Below, one piece after another: positions 46,562-56,410 of a stretch of 64,000 nt of DNA. The stretch covers positions 1 through 64,000 of the forward strand of contig NZ_VAUP01000015.1 of assembly GCF_005871085.1 (NCBI RefSeq), written 5' to 3'. The notes below the pieces were generated by a model. It saw only the letters and a program-made list of their open reading frames with translations, made no database searches and was not told the origin of the DNA. Origin of the DNA: Xanthobacter autotrophicus (lineage in GTDB: Bacteria > Pseudomonadota > Alphaproteobacteria > Rhizobiales > Xanthobacteraceae). Numbering within the stretch: the stretch's first letter is position 1; each line of letters opens with the position of its first letter. Made by a program: the position numbers and the translations under genes.

Positions 46562-47490
46562 GGTCTCGCCTCTTCGACTGGGACGGCGGAGCTGAAAGTG
46601 GTGCGGGGCAGAAGGCGGCCGAGCCGACGGGCCGATGGACCCGCCATGGGCGCGATGGCGCCCGTGCCGTCAACCTTGAACACCAGCCGGCGCGCCGCGA
46701 ACACGCGGATCATCCACAGGGCGAAGGCGGAGCCGATGGCGGCGCCGGCGATCACGTCGCTGGGGAAATGGGAGCCGAGCGCCACCCGCGTCGCCGCAAC
46801 CGGCAGCGCCAGGGCGATGAGCCAGGCCCGCGCGCGGGGAAACAGCGCCGCAAAGGCCACCGCCGCCGCGAACGTGGTGGTGGAATGGCCCGAGGGGAAA
46901 GCGGCGAAACTCGACTTGAAGGCGAAAAGGTGCAGCGTCTGCTCGGGATTGGGGCCGGGCAGGGCCAACGCCGCATGGGGCCGGGCCCGGCCGAGCACGT
47001 GCTTGAACAGGGAAACCCCAAGCCCCACCGGCGCGATGGCGAGGAACAGGAAGCCGACCCGCGCGGCCAGGCTCGCCGCCAAGCGGCGCGTCATGGCATC
47101 GCCCGCATGGGTCAAGAGCAGCGCATAGGCGAGGGCAAGCCCCAGCGGCCACAGCACCACGCCGCTGAAGCCGAGATCGGTGAGGCGCTCCGACACGGTG
47201 ATGAGCCAGCCTGGCAGCTTGAAGCGCAGCCCGAGCACCAGCGGATCAATGAGGACCAGCGCCGCCGCCGTCAGTCCCGCCGCGAACAAGGCGAGGGCCA
47301 GCATTTCCCATCGTCCCAGGAAGCCGAGGCGGGGCAGGGGCGTGCCGATCCGGCGCCGGGCCACATAGCCAAGCGCCTGCCCGACGGAGACGAGGAGCAG
47401 TCGCGCGCCTTCGACCGCCTGCCGCACCAAGAGGGGCGGCGCGGTACCGGGACGGGACGGGGGCACGCCGGGCGCGGCCTCAGCCGTCAC
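46558..47490 (-). CDS. PAP2 family membrane phosphatase
   Basis: A 310-residue membrane protein with about six hydrophobic helices. The three PAP2 active-site motifs are present: KHVLGRARP (KxxxxxxRP), FAAFPSGHSTTT (PSGH) and RVALGSHFPSDVIAG (RxxxxxHxxSD). In this operon context a lipid A phosphatase (LpxE/LpxF-like) or undecaprenyl pyrophosphate phosphatase is likely; the sequence does not separate these. Both ends overlap neighbours by four bases. Confidence 0.9.
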   Translation of the reverse strand: MTAEAAPGVPPSRPGTAPPLLVRQAVEGARLLLVSVGQALGYVARRRIGTPLPRLGFLGRWEMLALALFAAGLTAAALVLIDPLVLGLRFKLPGWLITVSERLTDLGFSGVVLWPLGLALAYALLLTHAGDAMTRRLAASLAARVGFLFLAIAPVGLGVSLFKHVLGRARPHAALALPGPNPEQTLHLFAFKSSFAAFPSGHSTTTFAAAVAFAALFPRARAWLIALALPVAATRVALGSHFPSDVIAGAAIGSAFALWMIRVFAARRLVFKVDGTGAIAPMAGPSARRLGRLLPRTTFSSAVPVEEARP

Positions 47491-49220
47491 GGGGCAGCCT
47501 CGTCGGAGCGATAGACGGTGATCGCCACTTGCCGCCCGCCGTTGTAGGTGAAGCCGGAAAGGGTGGCGACGGCGTGATACTTCAGGCCGATCTCGCTGGC
47601 CTTGGTCTCGAAATAGGTGTGGAAGCGGGTGTCGATGAAGGCGAGGGCGCAGCCGCCCTGCTTCAGCAGCACCGCCGCCGCGTCGGGCAGGATGTAGTTG
47701 ATCTTGGTGCCGACGAGGAAGACGAGGCTCGGCTCCTGGTAGGGGAAGGAGGCGATCTTCTCCGCTGGGCAGCCTTCATCCCGCGCCACCTGGGCAAGGC
47801 GCTCGGAGATCCACAGCGCCCGCATCTGCGGCAGCATCACCTGATAGACCGCCAGGAACAGCACTATCGTTCCCACCAGCGCGGTGAGGAACGCCCCTTC
47901 CACGCCCACCCGCGGGAAGGCGCGGGCCGCGCTCCACAGTAACACGATGGCGAGGAGGAGCAGCGGCCATGCAGCAAGCCCGAAGCCGCTGCCGAACCAC
48001 AGATAGGCGGCCCCGAGCCCCAGCGACAGCACGATGGCGAGCACCGGCCAGATCCACACCAGGCCGGCAAGCCGGCTGCCCGCCTTGGCCATGGCGCCGC
48101 GCTCCATGGCGAGCGCGGTCAGGATGGCGAGGGCCGGATAAAGCGGCAGCACATAGTGCGGGAGCTTGGTGACGGCGATCTCGAACACCAGCCAGGTGGG
48201 CACCAGCCAGCACAGCAGGAAGCGCACCTTCTCCTCGCGGCGGGCGCGCCAGGCGAAGGGGGCGGCCATGGCCACCAGCACCACCGACGGCCAGAAGGTG
48301 CCCCAGGCGGCGAGGAAATAGGTGCCAGGCGGCCCCCAGTGACCCTCCGCCCCTTCGGCCACCTTGCCCAGCATGTCCACGCCCACGGCGTGCTGGTAGA
48401 AGGCGCCATTGGTGATGAAATAGATGGCGACGAACCACGGCAGCACCAGCAGAAGGCACCAGGCGAGACCCAGCAGCGGCTTCAGCGGCTTCAGGAAACC
48501 GCCCGAGCGCTCGACGATCGCCAGCGCCACGATCGGGAGCCCCACGAACAGGGGCGCCATGGGCCCCTTGATCAGGATACCGGCGGCAAGCCCAGTCCAG
48601 AAGATGGCGGCCAGCTTCAGGTCGCCGGCGCGCTCGGCGGCGGGGCACATATAGGCCCGCGCCAGCGCGCCGAAGGAGGCGATGATGGTGAAGAGGAGCA
48701 CCGCATCGGTCTTGGCGAGGCGCGCCTCCACCCCCAGCAGCACGCAACCGGCCATCATCAGGCCGGCCAGCAGCGCGCCGCGGCGGGTGACGAAGGCCAG
48801 CGCCGTCCAATAGGTGAGCAGCACCGCGCCGATGGCGGCGAACAGGGACGGCAGGCGATAAAGCCAGATGGAATAGAGCGCGGAGGGCCCGATGACCGCC
48901 TCGCCCGCCTTCACCGTCGCCGCCTGGAGCCAGTAGATACCTACCGGCTTCTTGTGGCGCGCCTGGGTGTGGAAGCGGATGTCCACGTAATTGCCGCTCT
49001 CCAGCATCTGCTTGGTGGCCTGCGCGAAGCGGGCCTCGTCGCGGTCGATGGGGGAGAGCTGGAAGAAGCCGGGCAGGAAGGCGAGCAGCGCCACAGCCAC
49101 GAGCAGCAGGCTGGCGCGGCCATGGCTCGCGCAGGCACCGTCCAGAAGGCGCACGAGGCGCCGGGGCAGGTCGAGGTCGAACGCCCGGCGCGTGTTGGAC
49201 GCGGGCTCTGAGATGGCCAT
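47487..49220 (-). CDS. ArnT/RgtC-like GT39-type membrane glycosyltransferase
   Basis: A 577-residue polytopic protein with the N-terminal periplasmic acidic motif in FQLSPIDRDEARFAQATKQM (catalytic Asp-Glu of GT-C enzymes), followed by QARHKKPVGIYWLQAATVK and about 12 membrane helices. It transfers a sugar from a polyprenyl phosphate carrier to lipid A or another glycan on the periplasmic face: aminoarabinose in enterobacteria, galacturonic acid in rhizobia. I use the ATG at 49220; a TTG at 49256 is an alternative. First gene of the operon with PAP2, GT2 and LAB_N proteins. Confidence 0.9.
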   Translation of the reverse strand: MAISEPASNTRRAFDLDLPRRLVRLLDGACASHGRASLLLVAVALLAFLPGFFQLSPIDRDEARFAQATKQMLESGNYVDIRFHTQARHKKPVGIYWLQAATVKAGEAVIGPSALYSIWLYRLPSLFAAIGAVLLTYWTALAFVTRRGALLAGLMMAGCVLLGVEARLAKTDAVLLFTIIASFGALARAYMCPAAERAGDLKLAAIFWTGLAAGILIKGPMAPLFVGLPIVALAIVERSGGFLKPLKPLLGLAWCLLLVLPWFVAIYFITNGAFYQHAVGVDMLGKVAEGAEGHWGPPGTYFLAAWGTFWPSVVLVAMAAPFAWRARREEKVRFLLCWLVPTWLVFEIAVTKLPHYVLPLYPALAILTALAMERGAMAKAGSRLAGLVWIWPVLAIVLSLGLGAAYLWFGSGFGLAAWPLLLLAIVLLWSAARAFPRVGVEGAFLTALVGTIVLFLAVYQVMLPQMRALWISERLAQVARDEGCPAEKIASFPYQEPSLVFLVGTKINYILPDAAAVLLKQGGCALAFIDTRFHTYFETKASEIGLKYHAVATLSGFTYNGGRQVAITVYRSDEAAP

Positions 49221-49458
49221 GCTTCTGTCTGGATCCGCTGAAATCGGCGCGGACAATAGCAGAAACGCCCGTGCCGAAAAGGGCCGGGCGATCGGCGCGC
49301 ACTGCGCCTCTCCCCGGGGGCGGACCTGATGCAGCCGAAACGCGGCAAAGGAAAGGCACGCGCCTTATTCCCGTGGGACGCGCTTGCTTGCCTGCCGCTT
49401 GCTCGCCCGCTGCTTTGGCGCGCGTCGCCTGCGCCGCGCGTTCTTGCGCCGCGCGTTT

Positions 49459-49487
49459 CTGCCGGCCTGCTTCGGGCAGGTCGGCAG
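49459..49487 (-). terminator. Hairpin downstream of hemP
   Basis: CTGCCGGCCTGC at 49459-49470 pairs with GCAGGTCGGCAG at 49476-49487 with one G-T pair. It lies 20 bases beyond the hemP stop. There is no T-run, so termination is uncertain. Between it and hemP a 15-bp tandem duplication contains a second copy of the hemP stop region. Confidence 0.4.
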
Positions 49488-49506
49488 GCGGCTATTTGGC
49501 AGGCGG

Positions 49507-49731
49507 CTATTTGGTCAGGATCAGCTTGTTCTGGGCCGTGAGGCGCAGCTGGTAGGTCTGCTCCCCATGGGTAATGGTGATGAGGCGGCCGGCGGCGAAC
49601 AGGTCGCGACTGTCGAGCTGCGCATCGGTCATGGGAATGGTGCGGCAAACCGCCCGCGCGCTCCGCATGGGACCGCCGTCTCCCATCGGTACGCCGAAGA
49701 TCCCGGCGCTTGCGTGTTCATGCCTGCTCAT
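49507..49731 (-). CDS. hemP: Hemin uptake protein HemP
   Basis: A 74-residue protein whose C-terminal half carries the HemP signature: SRDLFAAGRLITITHGEQTY and QLRLTAQNKLILTK. HemP is linked to haem uptake and in some bacteria acts as an activator of haem-uptake gene expression. The ATG at 49731 has GGAG at good spacing. The iron-control element at 49792-49808 upstream supports iron-dependent control. No haem receptor genes are adjacent. Confidence 0.88.
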   Translation of the reverse strand: MSRHEHASAGIFGVPMGDGGPMRSARAVCRTIPMTDAQLDSRDLFAAGRLITITHGEQTYQLRLTAQNKLILTK

Positions 49732-50333
49732 TTTTGAATCGCTCCAGATCAGCAGGTGTGCCCCTCAGCACAGTTGGAGCATCAGGGCTAGTTTAGAAGT
49801 ATTCAATACTCGAATACCACTCCGTATTCTTTGACTAATAGATCGCAAGCATAAGATCAACTCCCCGCGTGCATGTTCGCCACGGGCCCTTGGGGAGAAG
49901 CGGGGGATGATCGTGGGTGTCGTGCGGGCGCATTGTCGCCGTGTGCGAGACGGCGCGGCCGGGCATGGCGCCAATCCCAGCGCCGGGTCCGATTCCAGGT
50001 CCGGCGAGGGCTGGCCTCGCCGCCGTGCCGGCTGAAGGAAGGACGTCGCGCGGGGGCCATGGGGCCGGCGGCACGGCTCATGATCCATCGCGCGTCGGCG
50101 CGGGATCGGCGCGAAGGCGGCCGGATCGGGCGGCTGGGCTGGTGCCGGCCGGCGCGGTCGCTGCCGGGCTCAGGCCGGCGGTCTATGGTTTCCGCGGACG
50201 GAGGGGGCCTCGCACGCAGGCAAGATCCTCCCACCCGCCCGGCGGCCGGGCGCATCTCACCGCCGCCGGGGCAGATGAGCGGCTTGGGGGCGGCGAGGCA
50301 GCGCCTCCCGCTCCCCGGCACCCAAAGCGTCCC
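49732..50333. other. 600-base gap upstream of hemP and downstream of aapP
   Basis: The left part (49740-49860) is AT-rich and contains the hemP promoter and iron-control box. The right part is GC-rich, with open frames on both strands that are arginine- and proline-rich and resemble no family. I see no supported gene there. Confidence 0.5.
49792..49808 (-). promoter_or_regulatory. Iron-control (Irr-type) element upstream of hemP
   Basis: TTTAGAA at 49792-49798, a 3-base spacer, then TTCAATA closely match the ICE consensus TTTAGAA-N3-TTCTAAA used by Irr in Rhizobiales. It lies about 60 bases upstream of the hemP start, in an AT-rich stretch. Irr control is inferred from the motif. Confidence 0.65.
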
Positions 50334-51110
<777 letters not shown>

Positions 51111-51125
51111 GGGTGGCCCTTTCAA

Positions 51126-52547
51126 TCAGTGCCGCTGGGCCCGGTCGAGGCGCTTTTCCAGCGCCATCGAGTACCGGGACATGCCGAAGCAGAAGACGAA
51201 GTAGATGATGCCGGCGAAGCCGAAACCGGTGAACAGGGTGGTGGGCGAGGCCCAGTTGGGATCGGTAAAGGCCGCGCGCATGGAGCCGAGCAGGTCGAAG
51301 ATCGAGACGATCAGCACCAGCGTCGTATCCTTGAACAGGCCAATGAAGTTGTTGACGATCCCCGGGATCACCAGCTTCAGCGCCTGCGGCAGCACCACGA
51401 GCCGCAGCATGAGCGAGGAGGGCAGGCCCACCGCCATGGCGCCTTCATACTGGCCCTTGGGAATGGCCTGGAGGCCGCCGCGCACCACCTCCGCCATATA
51501 GGCTGAGGCGAACAGGGCGACGCCCACCAGGGCACGCAGCAGCCCGTCGATGGTGAGGCGCCCGGGCAGGAACAAAGGCAGCATGTAGGTGGCGAAGAAC
51601 AGCACCGTGATGAGCGGCACGCCGCGCCAGAACTCGATGAAGATGATGGACAGCGCCTTCACCAGCGGCAGCTTCGAGCGCCGGCCGAGTGCCAGCAGGA
51701 TGCCGAAGGGCAGCGACACGGTGATGCCGGTGACCGCGATGACGAGGGTGACCAGCAGGCCGCCCCATAGCCGCGTTTCCACCTGCGGCAGGCCCACGTC
51801 GATATCCATGGCGAAGATGACGAGGCCGAGCAGGACGAAGGCCGACAGCGTGGTCTTCGCCGCCGCCGGCGCCGCCTCCGGCCCGGCGACGATGCGCGAG
51901 ACCAGATAGGCGATGGCGGTGACGAGCGCGGTGGACACCACGAAGTCGATCCAGAAGCTGACGCGCATGCCCTGCACGGTGCCGGCGCCGGCGAACAGGT
52001 CGCTGCCGCTGAACGAGCCGATCAGGAAGCGCTGCATCTCCAGATTGCCGCCGGTGAGCAGCACAAACGCCACCACCGGGTAGACGCCGAAGAACAAAAT
52101 CGCGTTGAGCCGCTTGCCGGGCAACTGCTGGATCAGCAGCGGCAGCAGCAGGATGGCGCCCAGCGCATAGACCACGTTGACGCGCCAGCGCTCGCTGGCG
52201 GGATAGAAGCCATAGATGAGCTGGTCCAGCTTGGCCCACACGAAGGGCCAGCAGGCGCCCACCTCCCGGCCCACCTTCTCGGGCAGGCAGGCCTCGCGGT
52301 TGGTGCCGGTCCACACCGCGTCGATGAGGAAGAATTTGATCAGCGGCGGTACGGTCACATAGACCAGCCAGATGCCGAACAGGGTCAACAGCACCTGCGG
52401 CACCGAGCCGACCAGGTGCCTGCGCACCCACAGCACGGGGCCGCGGGTGGCGACGGGGGCCGGCTCCTGCTCGCGCAGGGTTGTCGAAACATAGGCCTGG
52501 GCGGGGGAGACCCGGGGGGCGGTGAGGGGCGCGGTGGTGTCGCTCAT
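51126..52547 (-). CDS. aapM: General L-amino acid ABC transporter permease AapM
   Basis: A 473-residue inner-membrane permease with about eight helices and a large periplasmic loop (FFLIDAVWTGTNREACLPEK), the long form typical of AapM. The C-terminal permease domain has LPFGILLALGRRSKLPLVKA and FIEFWRGVPLITVLFFATY, with the EAA-type contact loop FASAYMAEVVRGGLQAIPKG. It pairs with AapQ. One base separates it from the aapQ stop, so they are cotranscribed. Confidence 0.94.
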   Translation of the reverse strand: MSDTTAPLTAPRVSPAQAYVSTTLREQEPAPVATRGPVLWVRRHLVGSVPQVLLTLFGIWLVYVTVPPLIKFFLIDAVWTGTNREACLPEKVGREVGACWPFVWAKLDQLIYGFYPASERWRVNVVYALGAILLLPLLIQQLPGKRLNAILFFGVYPVVAFVLLTGGNLEMQRFLIGSFSGSDLFAGAGTVQGMRVSFWIDFVVSTALVTAIAYLVSRIVAGPEAAPAAAKTTLSAFVLLGLVIFAMDIDVGLPQVETRLWGGLLVTLVIAVTGITVSLPFGILLALGRRSKLPLVKALSIIFIEFWRGVPLITVLFFATYMLPLFLPGRLTIDGLLRALVGVALFASAYMAEVVRGGLQAIPKGQYEGAMAVGLPSSLMLRLVVLPQALKLVIPGIVNNFIGLFKDTTLVLIVSIFDLLGSMRAAFTDPNWASPTTLFTGFGFAGIIYFVFCFGMSRYSMALEKRLDRAQRH

Positions 52548-52548
52548 C

Positions 52549-53844
52549 TCACCGCTCCACCAGCGCGACGCGCTTGTTGTACCAGCCCATGATCGCCGAC
52601 GTGATGATGGAGATGGTGAGGTAGACCGCCATGGTCACCGCGATGATCTCGATGGCCTGGCCGGTCTGGTTCAGGGTGGTGCCGGCGAAGATGGCGAACA
52701 GGTCAGGATAGCCCACCGCCACGCCCAGGGACGAGTTCTTGGTGAGGTTCAGATACTGGCTGGTGAGCGGCGGCACGATCACCCGCATGGCCTGCGGGAT
52801 GATGACGAGGCGCAGGGTCGGCCCGTTCCTGAGGCCGAGGGAGTGCGCCGCCTCGCTCTGGCCCTTGGAGACGGCGAGGATGCCCGAGCGCACGATCTCG
52901 GCGATGAAGCCGCCGGTGTAGATGGCCAGCGCCAGCAGCAGCGAGACGAATTCGGGGATCACCCGCAGGCCGCCGACGAAGTTGAAGCCGCGCAGCTCCG
53001 GCGTCTCGATGGTGACGGGATTGCCCACGGCGTAGGACGCCGCCAGCGGCAGCGCGATGATGAGGGCAAGGCCGGTCCAGAACGCCGGGAACGGCTTTCC
53101 GGTGGCCTCGCGCCGCTTTTTCGCCCAGCGGCCGATCACGAAGCTCGCCACCACCGCCGCGATGAGGGCGTAGAGGATGGCCATGGAGCCGTCCTCGAAC
53201 ACGGGACGGGGCACCACGAGGCCGCGATTGTTCACGAACACCGACGGCGCCGACAGGCTCGCCGCGAAATTGGATATGGGCGCGCCGAGCACCCCGAGCC
53301 CGATGCCCGAGAGCCCGGAGCCGATGCCGTTGAACAGGGGTTGGAGGCCGAATCCCCAGCTCTGCCGCGGGCCGGGCAGGGTGGAGAGCACCGCCAGATA
53401 CCAGAACATGATCTGGAACAGGGGTGGCAGGTTGCGGGTGATTTCCACGTAGGCGGAGGCCAGCGCCTTGATCACCACATTCTTCGAGAGGCGCGCGACG
53501 CCCATCACGAAGCCGATGAGGGTGGCGAGGATGACGCCGAGGAAGGCCACCAGCAGGGTGTTGAGCAGGCCCACCACGAAGGCGCGGCCGTAGCTCATGG
53601 ATTCGTTGTAGGGGATGAGCGTCTGGCTGATGGCGAAGCCGGCGCGATTGTCGAGGAAGCCGAAGCCGGAGGCGATGCCGAGGCGGGCGAGGTTGGCCTG
53701 CGCGTTGGCATAGAAGGACCAGACCAGCCAAACCATGATGAGCGCCAGGACGATCTGGATCACCGAGGAGCGCAGCTTGGGATCCGTCCACGACCAGCGA
53801 CGGCGCGACGCCGCCGGTGGCCCCGAAAGGCGAACATCCGACAT
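52549..53844 (-). CDS. aapQ: General L-amino acid ABC transporter permease AapQ
   Basis: A 431-residue permease with about eight membrane helices. The N-terminal part holds ASGFGFLDNRAGFAISQTLI and the double-serine segments of the HisM/AapQ family; AYVEITRNLPPLFQIMFWYL and the contact loop YTGGFIAEIVRSGILAVSKG identify the permease domain. It forms the heterodimeric channel with AapM. It follows aapJ with a 100-base gap that could hold a processing or attenuation site. Confidence 0.94.
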   Translation of the reverse strand: MSDVRLSGPPAASRRRWSWTDPKLRSSVIQIVLALIMVWLVWSFYANAQANLARLGIASGFGFLDNRAGFAISQTLIPYNESMSYGRAFVVGLLNTLLVAFLGVILATLIGFVMGVARLSKNVVIKALASAYVEITRNLPPLFQIMFWYLAVLSTLPGPRQSWGFGLQPLFNGIGSGLSGIGLGVLGAPISNFAASLSAPSVFVNNRGLVVPRPVFEDGSMAILYALIAAVVASFVIGRWAKKRREATGKPFPAFWTGLALIIALPLAASYAVGNPVTIETPELRGFNFVGGLRVIPEFVSLLLALAIYTGGFIAEIVRSGILAVSKGQSEAAHSLGLRNGPTLRLVIIPQAMRVIVPPLTSQYLNLTKNSSLGVAVGYPDLFAIFAGTTLNQTGQAIEIIAVTMAVYLTISIITSAIMGWYNKRVALVER

Positions 53845-53943
53845 GGTACCCCCGAAAGTGCGGGCTTTCAGCCCTTTATCTTTGGTGGCGGCGGGCGCCG
53901 TCCCGGGCGTCCGCCACCGACTTCACGTAGTGAGGCGAGAGCG

Positions 53944-54954
53944 TCAGCGCACCGGCATGCCGTATTGGATGCCGCCCTTCGTCCAAAGGTTGTTGAGGCC
54001 ACGCTCGATGCCGAGCGGGGTGGCCGGGCCGACGTTGCGATCGTAGATCTCGCCGTAATTGCCGGTGGCCTTGATGATGCGCACCGCCCAGTCGGCGGTG
54101 AGGCCGATGCCCTCGCCATACTTGCCGTCCGTGCCCAGCAGGCGCTTCACGTCCGGGTTCTGGGAGTTCACCTGCTCTTCCACGTTCTTCTGGGTGACGC
54201 CCAGTTCCTCGGCGTTGAGCAGGGCGAAATAGACCCACTTCACGAGGTCGAACCACTGGTCGTCGCCATGGCGCACCAGCGGACCGAGCGGCTCCTTGGA
54301 GATGGTCTCGGGCAGGATCACGTGGTCGGCGGCATTGGTCAGCTTGAGCCGCACGGCGGCAAGCTGGGAGCGGTCGGCGGTGAACACGTCGCAGCGGCCC
54401 GATTCATAGGCCTTCACCGTCTCGTCGAGGGTGCCGAACGCGATCACCTCGCCGTTCTTCATGTTGTTGGCGCGGAAGAAGTCCGACACGTTGAGTTCGT
54501 TGGAGGTGCCCGTCTGCACGCAGATGGAGGCCCCCTGAAGCTCCTTCGCCGACTTCAGGCCCACCGACTTGCGGACGAGGAAGCCCTGGCCGTCATAATA
54601 AATGACGCCGGCGAAGTTGAATCCCAGGGTGGTGTCGCGCGACATGGTCCAGGTGGTGTTGCGCGACAGCACATCGATGGCGCCGGAGGTCAGCGCGGTG
54701 AAGCGGTCCTTGGCGGAGAGGGGGCTGAACTTCACTTTCGTGGGATCGTTGAAGATCGCCGCCGCGATGGCGCGGCAGAAGTCCACGTCCAGACCGCCCC
54801 ACTCGTTCTTGTCGTTGGGGCTCGAGAAGCCGGGCAGGCCCTGCGACACGCCGCAATTGACCGAGCCGCGCGTCTTGACCTCGTCGAGCGTGGCGGCATT
54901 GACGGCACCGGCCAGAGACAAAAGCCCAACTGCTGCGAAGAGGATGCGTTTCAC
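53944..54954 (-). CDS. aapJ: General L-amino acid ABC transporter substrate-binding protein AapJ
   Basis: A 336-residue periplasmic binding protein. A cleavable signal peptide (MKRILFAAVGLLSLAGAVNA, cut after ANA) precedes the family 3 solute-binding domain: VNCGVSQGLPGFSSPN, WGGLDVDFCRAIAAAIF, RFTALTSGAIDVLSRNTTWT and the C-terminal KGGIQYGMPVR. It binds polar and other L-amino acids for delivery to AapQM. First gene of the operon, with a GGAAGG ribosome site. Confidence 0.95.
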   Translation of the reverse strand: MKRILFAAVGLLSLAGAVNAATLDEVKTRGSVNCGVSQGLPGFSSPNDKNEWGGLDVDFCRAIAAAIFNDPTKVKFSPLSAKDRFTALTSGAIDVLSRNTTWTMSRDTTLGFNFAGVIYYDGQGFLVRKSVGLKSAKELQGASICVQTGTSNELNVSDFFRANNMKNGEVIAFGTLDETVKAYESGRCDVFTADRSQLAAVRLKLTNAADHVILPETISKEPLGPLVRHGDDQWFDLVKWVYFALLNAEELGVTQKNVEEQVNSQNPDVKRLLGTDGKYGEGIGLTADWAVRIIKATGNYGEIYDRNVGPATPLGIERGLNNLWTKGGIQYGMPVR

Positions 54955-55135
54955 GGAAGGTTCCTTCTTTGAGATGACGTCCCCGCCTCCCTGCCGTCCG
55001 GTCGAGCCGCCAGGGTGGCGGGTCAGGCTCGACGGGGCGGCCCAAGACGTCTATCCCGCCCATCACAGCCCCTTGGCGCGGGCGGGTCAATAGAGGGACC
55101 TCCGCCGCAGCCGACCGTCGGCACAGGAGAATTGC

Positions 55136-56332
55136 ATGTCGCATGGGCACGATGATCGAACAGGCAGCGACAATGGCCTGAGGACCGCCACGAAAGTCGT
55201 GCACTCCGGCCGCGATCCCAAGCGTTTCGACGGTTTCGTGAATACGCCCGTGGTGCGCGGATCGACCGTTCTTTCGGCAACCTATGATGATCTCATTCAC
55301 CATCGCGGCCGCTACAGCTATGGCCGGCGGGGCAATCCCACCACCGAAAGCTTCGAGATCGCGTTGATGGCGCTGGAGGGCGGCGACGGAGTCGCGCTCA
55401 CCCCATCGGGCCTTTCGGCCTGCTCCATCTCCCTTTTGTCCGTGCTCGGCGCCGGCGACCACCTGTTGATGGTGGACACCGCCTATCGCCCCACCCGCAC
55501 CTTCTGCGACCAGGTGCTGAAGCGCCTCGGGGTGGAGACCAGCTATTACGACCCGCTGGTGGGTGCCGGCATCGCCGGGCTGATCCGCGACAACACCCGC
55601 GCCATCTTCCTCGAATCGCCGGGTTCGCAGAGCTTCGAGATGCAGGACGTGCCGGCCATAACGGCCGTGGCGCGGGCGCGGGGCATCACCACCCTCATCG
55701 ACAACACCTGGGCGACGCCGCTCTTCTTCAAGCCCCATGCTTTCGGGGTCGACATCTCCATCCAGGCCGGCACCAAGTACATCGGCGGCCATGCGGACCT
55801 GAATCTGGGCACCATCTCCGCCGTGGGGGCGGCGTGGAAGAAGGTGATCGCCACGCACGGCACCCTTGGAATCACCATCAGCCCGGATGACGCTGCGCTC
55901 GGCGCGCGCGGCCTGCGCACCCTCGCGGTGCGGCTGGCGCATCACCAGCGCTCGGGGCTGGAGATGGCGCACTGGCTCCAGGATCGCCCGGAGGTGTCGC
56001 GGGTTCTGCATCCGGCGCTACCCACTGATCCCGGCCACGCCATCTGGAAGCGCGACTTCACCGGCGCCACCGGCCTGTTCAGCCTGATCCTGAAGGAGGT
56101 GCCGGAGCGCGCCGTGGCCGCCTTCTTCGATGCCCTCGCCCTGTTCGGCATGGGCTATTCGTGGGGCGGCTACGAGAGCCTCGCCATCCCGTTCGATTGC
56201 CGCGACTATCGCACGGCGACCGTATGGGACGTGGAAGGCCCCGGCGTTCGCCTGCACATCGGCCTCGAGGACGTGGCCGACCTGAAAGCCGATCTCGACC
56301 AGGCCTTCGCGAAACTGCGCGCGGCGGCCTGA
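55136..56332 (+). CDS. metC: Cystathionine beta-lyase
   Basis: A 398-residue PLP enzyme of the Cys/Met metabolism family, converting cystathionine to homocysteine, pyruvate and ammonia. Motifs are VNTPVVRGSTVLSATYDDL, YGRRGNPTTESFEIALMALE, IDNTWATPLFFKPHAFGVDI, the PLP lysine in SIQAGTKYIGGHADLNLGTI and the C-terminal VRLHIGLEDVADLKADLDQA. AGGAGA precedes the ATG. Cystathionine gamma-synthase is the nearest alternative, but the SIQAGTKYIGGHAD context favours MetC. Divergent from aapJ. Confidence 0.92.
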   Translation: MSHGHDDRTGSDNGLRTATKVVHSGRDPKRFDGFVNTPVVRGSTVLSATYDDLIHHRGRYSYGRRGNPTTESFEIALMALEGGDGVALTPSGLSACSISLLSVLGAGDHLLMVDTAYRPTRTFCDQVLKRLGVETSYYDPLVGAGIAGLIRDNTRAIFLESPGSQSFEMQDVPAITAVARARGITTLIDNTWATPLFFKPHAFGVDISIQAGTKYIGGHADLNLGTISAVGAAWKKVIATHGTLGITISPDDAALGARGLRTLAVRLAHHQRSGLEMAHWLQDRPEVSRVLHPALPTDPGHAIWKRDFTGATGLFSLILKEVPERAVAAFFDALALFGMGYSWGGYESLAIPFDCRDYRTATVWDVEGPGVRLHIGLEDVADLKADLDQAFAKLRAAA

Positions 56333-56410
56333 CCCGCCTCGGCTTCCACTAACAGGGAACGTTCCGCCGATCGGATGGGTGGTCCCGCCCGATGGGAACG
56401 TGCTTCAGCC

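Noticed and set aside
49857-50321. A 154-codon minus-strand frame downstream of aapP
   Set aside because: Proline/arginine-rich, no ribosome site, no family resemblance; probably non-coding.
52522-54972. An 816-codon plus-strand open frame
   Set aside because: Antisense to aapQ and aapJ, both well supported; no family resemblance.
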